NCBI GenBank assembly: GCA_934754375.1
Contig: CAKVHT010000001.1
Span: 496,001 to 560,000 of the forward strand
Origin: an uncultured Clostridia bacterium
GTDB taxonomy: Bacteria > Bacillota > Clostridia > Christensenellales > UBA1242
DNA length: 64,000 nt
Direction: 5' to 3'
Shown here: in pieces, positions 60,004-64,000 of the stretch
Position numbering within the stretch: the stretch's first letter is position 1
Layout: every line of letters begins with the position of its first letter
Position numbers and translations under genes: made by a program
The notes under the pieces: generated by a model
Seen by the model: the letters and a program-made list of their open reading frames with translations, nothing else
What the model was told of the DNA's origin: nothing
The model's database searches: none

Positions 60004-61821
60004 TTATTCAACAACCACGTTTGGGTCGCCATCATCTTTTGGTTTGTCACCATTAGGTGTTGCACCTGCTTGCCCTGCTTGTGCTTGCGCTTGTTGATAC
60101 ATCTTGCTGAACACTGTATTTGCAACATTCATAAGGTCTTCACTAGCTTTCTTTAATTCTTCAATGCTTTCTGCTTGAAGGTGTTTCTTTGCTTCTTCAC
60201 AAGCATCTGTCAATTGTTTTTTGTCTTCTTCGGCAAGTTTGTCTGCATTGTCTTTAACAGTCTTTTCAATGTTCAAGATACTAGCATCAAGGCTGTTACG
60301 TGTGTCGATAACTTCACGTTTCTTTTTATCTTCTTCCGCAAATTGTTCAGCTTCTTTAACAGCTTTGTTAATTTCGTCTTCGCTTAAATTTGTTGAAGCA
60401 GTAATTGTGATTTTTTGTTCTTTTTGAGTGCCAAGGTCTTTTGCACTAACATTTACAATACCGTTTGCATCAATATCAAATGTAACTTCGATTTGAGGGA
60501 TACCACGTGGTGCTGGTGGAATACCAGTAAGTTGGAATCTGCCAAGAGATTTGTTTTGTGCGGCAAATTCGCGTTCACCTTGAAGCACGTTGATCTCAAC
60601 ACCAGGTTGGTTGTCTTGTGCAGTACTGAAGATTTGGCTCTTCTTTGTAGGGATTGTTGTGTTACGTTCAATCAAACGTGTGCAAACGCCACCCAATGTT
60701 TCAATACCAAGTGACAATGGTGTTACATCAAGCAACAATACGTCTTTAACTTCGCCACCAAGCACACCAGCTTGAATTGATGCACCAATAGCAACACATT
60801 CATCAGGGTTGATACCTTTAAATGGTGTTACAGGGATTTCTTTGCTTAAAGCTTCAACAACGCAAGGAACACGTGTTGAACCACCAACCAATACAACGTT
60901 TGCGATATCAGTTTTGCTTAAACCTGCATCTTTAAGGGCATTACGAGTGCAAACCAAAGTTTGGTCAACAAGGTCTGCAATCATGCTTTCAAATTTAGCA
61001 CGTGTAAGGGTATATTCCAAGTGTTTTGGGCCTGTTGCATCTGCTGTGATAAATGGCAAACTGATTGTGGTTGAACTCAATGTTGAAAGTTCAATTTTTG
61101 CTTTTTCTGCAGCTTCTTTAAGACGTTGCATAGCAAGTTTATCAGTGCTTAAATCAATGTTGTTTTCCTTTTTAAATTCTTCAACCAAAAGGTTCATGAT
61201 GCGATTATCAAAGTCATCACCACCAAGACGTGTGTTGCCGTTTGTTGAAAGAACTTCAAACACACCATCACCAATTTCCAAAATAGATACATCGAATGTA
61301 CCACCACCAAGGTCATAAACCAATATTTTTTGATTCTTTCTATCTTGTTTGTCAAGGCCGTATGCCAAAGCTGCAGCGGTTGGTTCGTTGATAATACGCA
61401 AAACTTCCAAACCAGCGATTTTACCAGCATTTTTTGTTGCTTGACGTTGGCTATCATTGAAGTATGCAGGCACTGTGATAACTGCTTGAGTTACAGGTTG
61501 ACCTAAATATGCTTCAGCATCTGATTTAAGTTTGCTTAAAATCATGGCGCTGATTTCTTCAGGGCTATATTGTTTGCCGTCTATGTTTACTTTGTGGTCT
61601 GTGCCCATTTCACGCTTGATTGAGTAAATTGTGTGTTCTGGGTTGGCAACCATTTGACGTTTTGCCACTTGACCAACTAACCTTTCGCCACCTTTAAAAG
61701 CGACAACAGAAGGAGTGGTTCTGCTACCTTCACTGTTAGGAATAACGGTTGGTTGACCGCCTTCCATAACTGCAACACAACTGTTTGTTGTGCCCAAGTC
61801 AATACCAATAATTTTTGACAT
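60004..61821 (-). CDS. dnaK: Chaperone DnaK (Hsp70)
   Basis: 605 aa. Starts MSKIIGIDLGTTNSCVAVM; ATPase motifs VYDLGGGTFDVSIL and VLVGGSTRVP, linker DVLLLDVTPLSLGIE, substrate domain, and a C-terminal lid ending in a Gln/Ala/Gly-rich tail. The 24-residue insertion of Gram-negative DnaK is absent, as in Gram-positives. Works with GrpE and DnaJ from the same operon. Confidence 0.99.
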   Translation of the reverse strand: MSKIIGIDLGTTNSCVAVMEGGQPTVIPNSEGSRTTPSVVAFKGGERLVGQVAKRQMVANPEHTIYSIKREMGTDHKVNIDGKQYSPEEISAMILSKLKSDAEAYLGQPVTQAVITVPAYFNDSQRQATKNAGKIAGLEVLRIINEPTAAALAYGLDKQDRKNQKILVYDLGGGTFDVSILEIGDGVFEVLSTNGNTRLGGDDFDNRIMNLLVEEFKKENNIDLSTDKLAMQRLKEAAEKAKIELSTLSSTTISLPFITADATGPKHLEYTLTRAKFESMIADLVDQTLVCTRNALKDAGLSKTDIANVVLVGGSTRVPCVVEALSKEIPVTPFKGINPDECVAIGASIQAGVLGGEVKDVLLLDVTPLSLGIETLGGVCTRLIERNTTIPTKKSQIFSTAQDNQPGVEINVLQGEREFAAQNKSLGRFQLTGIPPAPRGIPQIEVTFDIDANGIVNVSAKDLGTQKEQKITITASTNLSEDEINKAVKEAEQFAEEDKKKREVIDTRNSLDASILNIEKTVKDNADKLAEEDKKQLTDACEEAKKHLQAESIEELKKASEDLMNVANTVFSKMYQQAQAQAGQAGATPNGDKPKDDGDPNVVVE

Positions 61822-61918
61822 AATTTTAATCTCCTTAAAAAGTTTTTGTGAACTTATTTGTTTTTTATCTATATGTGGTCAGTTCACTGATATACAAATA
61901 TAGATTTTATCTAGCAAA

Positions 61919-62524
61919 TTATTTTTTTACAATAACTTGTGAGTATCTTATCACTTTGCCCTTATAGGTAAATCCTTTATAGCACTCTTTAACGATATCG
62001 CCAGATTCGAAGTTTGGTGCATCTTCAGTGTCTATGGCTTGGTGCAATTCTGGATTAAATTTGCCAGTTGCATCAATTGCTTCAACACCCATTTTATTGA
62101 GAGTATCTAAAATGCCTTTTTCAATAAATTGAATGCCCATAAGAGTATTTTTGTCAGTTATCATGGCTGTTGCCATTTTAAAACTGTCAAGTGCTGGCAA
62201 GAATTGTGTGATTGCGTCCATAAAACCGTCCTGCCTAGCATCTCCCAATGCGGTAACCATGCGTTTGCGATAGTTGTCAAATTCTGCCTGCACACGTTGC
62301 AATTGATTTAGATAATCATTTGCTTTGTTTTGCTGTTCTTCGGCTTGTTCTATCTCACCCTGCACCCCCTTACAATTGCAATTTTCGTTGCATTTTTCTT
62401 GGTCGTTGCAATTGCAATCGTTTTGGCAATTGCATTGTTCATCACAACTGCAATTATCTTGACAATCACAAGTTTGGTTTTCTGTGTTGCAACCGCAACC
62501 ATGTTCGTGTTTATGTTTAGCCAC
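61919..62524 (-). CDS. grpE: Nucleotide exchange factor GrpE with Cys-rich N-terminal extension
   Basis: 201 aa, GTG start overlapping the hrcA stop by 8 bases with AGGAGG upstream. From ~55 on it is normal GrpE: long helix (ANDYLNQLQRVQAEFDNYRKRM) and beta domain ending GFTYKGKVIRYSQVIVKK. Residues 1-52 are exceptional: a His cluster (HKHEHG) and 13 cysteines at 10, 12, 19, 21, 25, 27, 31, 33, 37, 39, 45, 49 and 51, mostly in CxC pairs separated by Asn, Asp and Gln. This looks like a metallothionein or metal-sensing arm fused to the chaperone. GrpE identity is certain; the extension's role is unknown. Confidence 0.96.
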   Translation of the reverse strand: MAKHKHEHGCGCNTENQTCDCQDNCSCDEQCNCQNDCNCNDQEKCNENCNCKGVQGEIEQAEEQQNKANDYLNQLQRVQAEFDNYRKRMVTALGDARQDGFMDAITQFLPALDSFKMATAMITDKNTLMGIQFIEKGILDTLNKMGVEAIDATGKFNPELHQAIDTEDAPNFESGDIVKECYKGFTYKGKVIRYSQVIVKK

Positions 62525-63551
62525 TGTTGCCTCCTTTTAGGTTATCAATTTGGTTTACAATAAATTTGAGTACGGCTGCCACGTTTGCATAGTCCACACG
62601 TTTTGGGCCAACCAAGGCAAGGCTTGCAATTGGCACACCATTGATAACAATTGGTGCACTCATCATCATGCCACCTTTAAGTTTGCTGTCGGTTGAATTT
62701 TCGCCAATGGTAAAGTTCAAGTCGCTTGAATCAGTTTTTACAACATCAATGATATTGTCTGCATCCTGCAAAAATTCAAACACATCTTTTGCCTCGTCCA
62801 AATCGGATTTTGTTGCGCCGTCCAGCATTTTGGTTGGGTTTTCGTTTGAAACGTCACACTTGGTTTGAATAACTTGAATCAAAGCATTTGCAACACCATC
62901 TATCAACTCTTTAAACGACAAGATTTGACTGCCGGCAGACAAACACACTGAATTGATATTTTCAATCATATATCCAATTGTTTTGCCTTTGAAATGCTTG
63001 GTTAGATAGTCGCCAGCTTCCATACATGCGCTACGGTCAATATTGCTGTCTAAAGCCATATTGTCATCAATAATGCCCGCATTGGTTTCAACCAACAACA
63101 AGGCATCTTTTTGAATAAGCGGAATGATTTGAATGTTTTCAATTGTCAAATTGCTTAAACCATGCTGAACCAACACTGCTGGATAATTTGTTGCCTTGCT
63201 TAACCTTTTTGCCAAAGTTGACAATGTGCTTATCAAACTTAATGACCTATTTTCGTAATTAGATTGAACTTTTTTGATTGAGTCGTAATCCAACTTGTTG
63301 CTGTTAAGCATACTTTCAACATACACTTTGTATGCCAAAGCTGTTGGCACTCTGCCCCCTGAAGTGTGAAGTTGTTTGAAATACCCCATACTTTCAAGTG
63401 CATTGAGTTCGTTTCGCAAGGTTGCTGAACTTATATCTTTAAAATGTTCGTTAAGCCCACCACTTGTGATTGGCTGTGCAGTTTTGATAAAACTGTCAAC
63501 CGCAACCAATATGATTTGATGCTTACGCTTGTTTTTTTCATCTGCGTTCAC
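62517..63551 (-). CDS. hrcA: Heat-inducible transcription repressor HrcA
   Basis: 344 aa. Winged-helix N-terminus (KRKHQIILVAVDSFIKTAQP, SSATLRNELNALESMGYF, HTSGGRVPTALAYKVYVE) and the GAF-like dimer domain. Binds CIRCE and is kept active by GroEL in known species. GTG start behind GAAGGTG. Head of hrcA-grpE-dnaK-dnaJ, autoregulated through the CIRCE next to it. Confidence 0.98.
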   Translation of the reverse strand: MNADEKNKRKHQIILVAVDSFIKTAQPITSGGLNEHFKDISSATLRNELNALESMGYFKQLHTSGGRVPTALAYKVYVESMLNSNKLDYDSIKKVQSNYENRSLSLISTLSTLAKRLSKATNYPAVLVQHGLSNLTIENIQIIPLIQKDALLLVETNAGIIDDNMALDSNIDRSACMEAGDYLTKHFKGKTIGYMIENINSVCLSAGSQILSFKELIDGVANALIQVIQTKCDVSNENPTKMLDGATKSDLDEAKDVFEFLQDADNIIDVVKTDSSDLNFTIGENSTDSKLKGGMMMSAPIVINGVPIASLALVGPKRVDYANVAAVLKFIVNQIDNLKGGNSG

Positions 63552-63571
63552 ATTTCACCTTCTTTTTATTT

Positions 63572-63598
63572 TTAGCACTCTTATTATTTGATTGCTAA
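63572..63598 (-). promoter_or_regulatory. CIRCE operator
   Basis: TTAGCACTC-N9-GATTGCTAA; one base off the perfect GAGTGCTAA arm. It lies between the promoter and hrcA, 21 bases before the GTG. Confidence 0.95.
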
Positions 63599-63602
63599 CT
63601 CT

Positions 63603-63631
63603 ATTTTATGCACACTGCTAATAATTGTCAA
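63603..63631 (-). promoter_or_regulatory. Promoter of hrcA-grpE-dnaK-dnaJ
   Basis: TTGACA (63631-63626), 17-base spacer, TAAAAT (63608-63603), directly ahead of CIRCE. Confidence 0.92.
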
Positions 63632-63701
63632 CTGATTTTGTCAAAAAAATAAAAAAATTTTTAACTTTTTTTGTAGAATTTCCTTAAAATCTTTTAAGCA
63701 T

Positions 63702-63734
63702 ATAAAAAAAGCGCCAACTTACACGTTGACACTT
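63702..63734 (-). terminator. Terminator overlapping the end of the edge gene
   Basis: Ten-pair stem (63709-63718 with 63725-63734, G-U pairs included), loop holding the stop codon, T run of seven on the minus strand. Confidence 0.85.
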
Positions 63735-64000
63735 TCAACCAAAATTTCCATATAAATGCTGTTGCCACCCAAAAGATTTGCAACACTGCTGAATTCTATT
63801 GAAAACGACTGCATTAAATATTTGCTTGTAACTGCCGAACTGGTTGCAGGTTCAAACATCACATTTTGACCCGAACTGTTTTGGTAGTAATAATAGCCGT
63901 CAGTTGAATTATATACAAAACCATTTGTTGAACTTGTTGGTGCTGCCATACCCGCAATTGATGATGTAAGTAAAACCTTGCCATTCAATGTTGTTGCATA
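63719..64000 (-). CDS. C-terminal part of an unknown protein (cut by window edge)
   Basis: The open frame runs from the edge for 93 codons to a TAA at 63719. It is rich in Ser, Thr, Tyr, Asn and Gly (SSTNGFVYNSTDGYYYYQ) with alternating strands, the look of an extracellular or surface beta domain. The N-terminal part is outside the window, so no function can be given. Confidence 0.65.
   Translation of the reverse strand, partial: YATTLNGKVLLTSSIAGMAAPTSSTNGFVYNSTDGYYYYQNSSGQNVMFEPATSSAVTSKYLMQSFSIEFSSVANLLGGNSIYMEILVESVNV

Overview
The window is a compact, AT-rich bacterial chromosome segment with the gene content and order of a low-GC Gram-positive. Supporting signs are strong Shine-Dalgarno sequences, a yajC-secDF cluster, a T-box leader before thrS, an HrcA/CIRCE-controlled heat-shock operon, a LexA-type box before dinB, and FakA/Asp23/DegV proteins. 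MurE carries the DNPR motif, pointing to meso-diaminopimelate peptidoglycan. A YtxC-like protein next to thrS and a SpoVD-like PBP point to a clostridial lineage with sporulation ancestry. The species cannot be named from sequence alone. About 90% of the DNA is coding and most genes lie on the minus strand. There is no rRNA operon, CRISPR array, insertion sequence or phage.

Layout: 1-10.1 kb holds protein export (secF fragment, secD, a TIGR04086-like membrane protein, yajC), queuosine synthesis (tgt, queA), Holliday-junction processing (ruvB, ruvA, ruvC), a coiled-coil protein, yebC and a SpoU-type RNA methyltransferase. 10.2-22.5 kb holds a sugar nucleotidyltransferase, a lipoprotein, several unknown proteins, infC-rpmI-rplT behind a long attenuator-like leader, a YhhN protein, an iron alcohol dehydrogenase, thrS with its T-box and small membrane proteins. 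22.6-25.4 kb is a plus-strand SsuABC/TauABC-like ABC importer. 25.5-41 kb is a division and cell-wall cluster (rsmH, ftsL-like, SpoVD-like PBP, murE, mraY, murD, ftsW, murA, divIB, ftsA, ftsZ). It lacks murG and is broken by degV and a plus-strand helical-repeat gene. 41-48 kb is mixed: an acyltransferase-like protein, a conserved secreted-looking or structural protein, engB, dinB, a lytic transglycosylase, a very AT-rich gap and a YkvI transporter. 48.1-54.4 kb carries the dnaG-rpoD macromolecular synthesis operon, with an unusual truncated sigma-like gene in the middle, then cysS. 54.6-55.1 kb has tRNA-Val and tRNA-Gly, followed by a duplicated tRNA 3' end. 55.3-58.3 kb has a small Cys-rich gene, fakA, asp23 and rpmB. 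58.7-63.6 kb is hrcA-grpE-dnaK-dnaJ, whose GrpE bears a 13-cysteine N-terminal extension.

Most interesting: the GrpE metallothionein-like extension; the sigma region-2 fragment translationally coupled between dnaG and rpoD; the missing murG with a terminator in its place; a tRNA-Gly attachment-like scar; a 28-bp promoter repeat flanking the infC operon; and promoters placed so close to start codons that the mRNAs should be leaderless.
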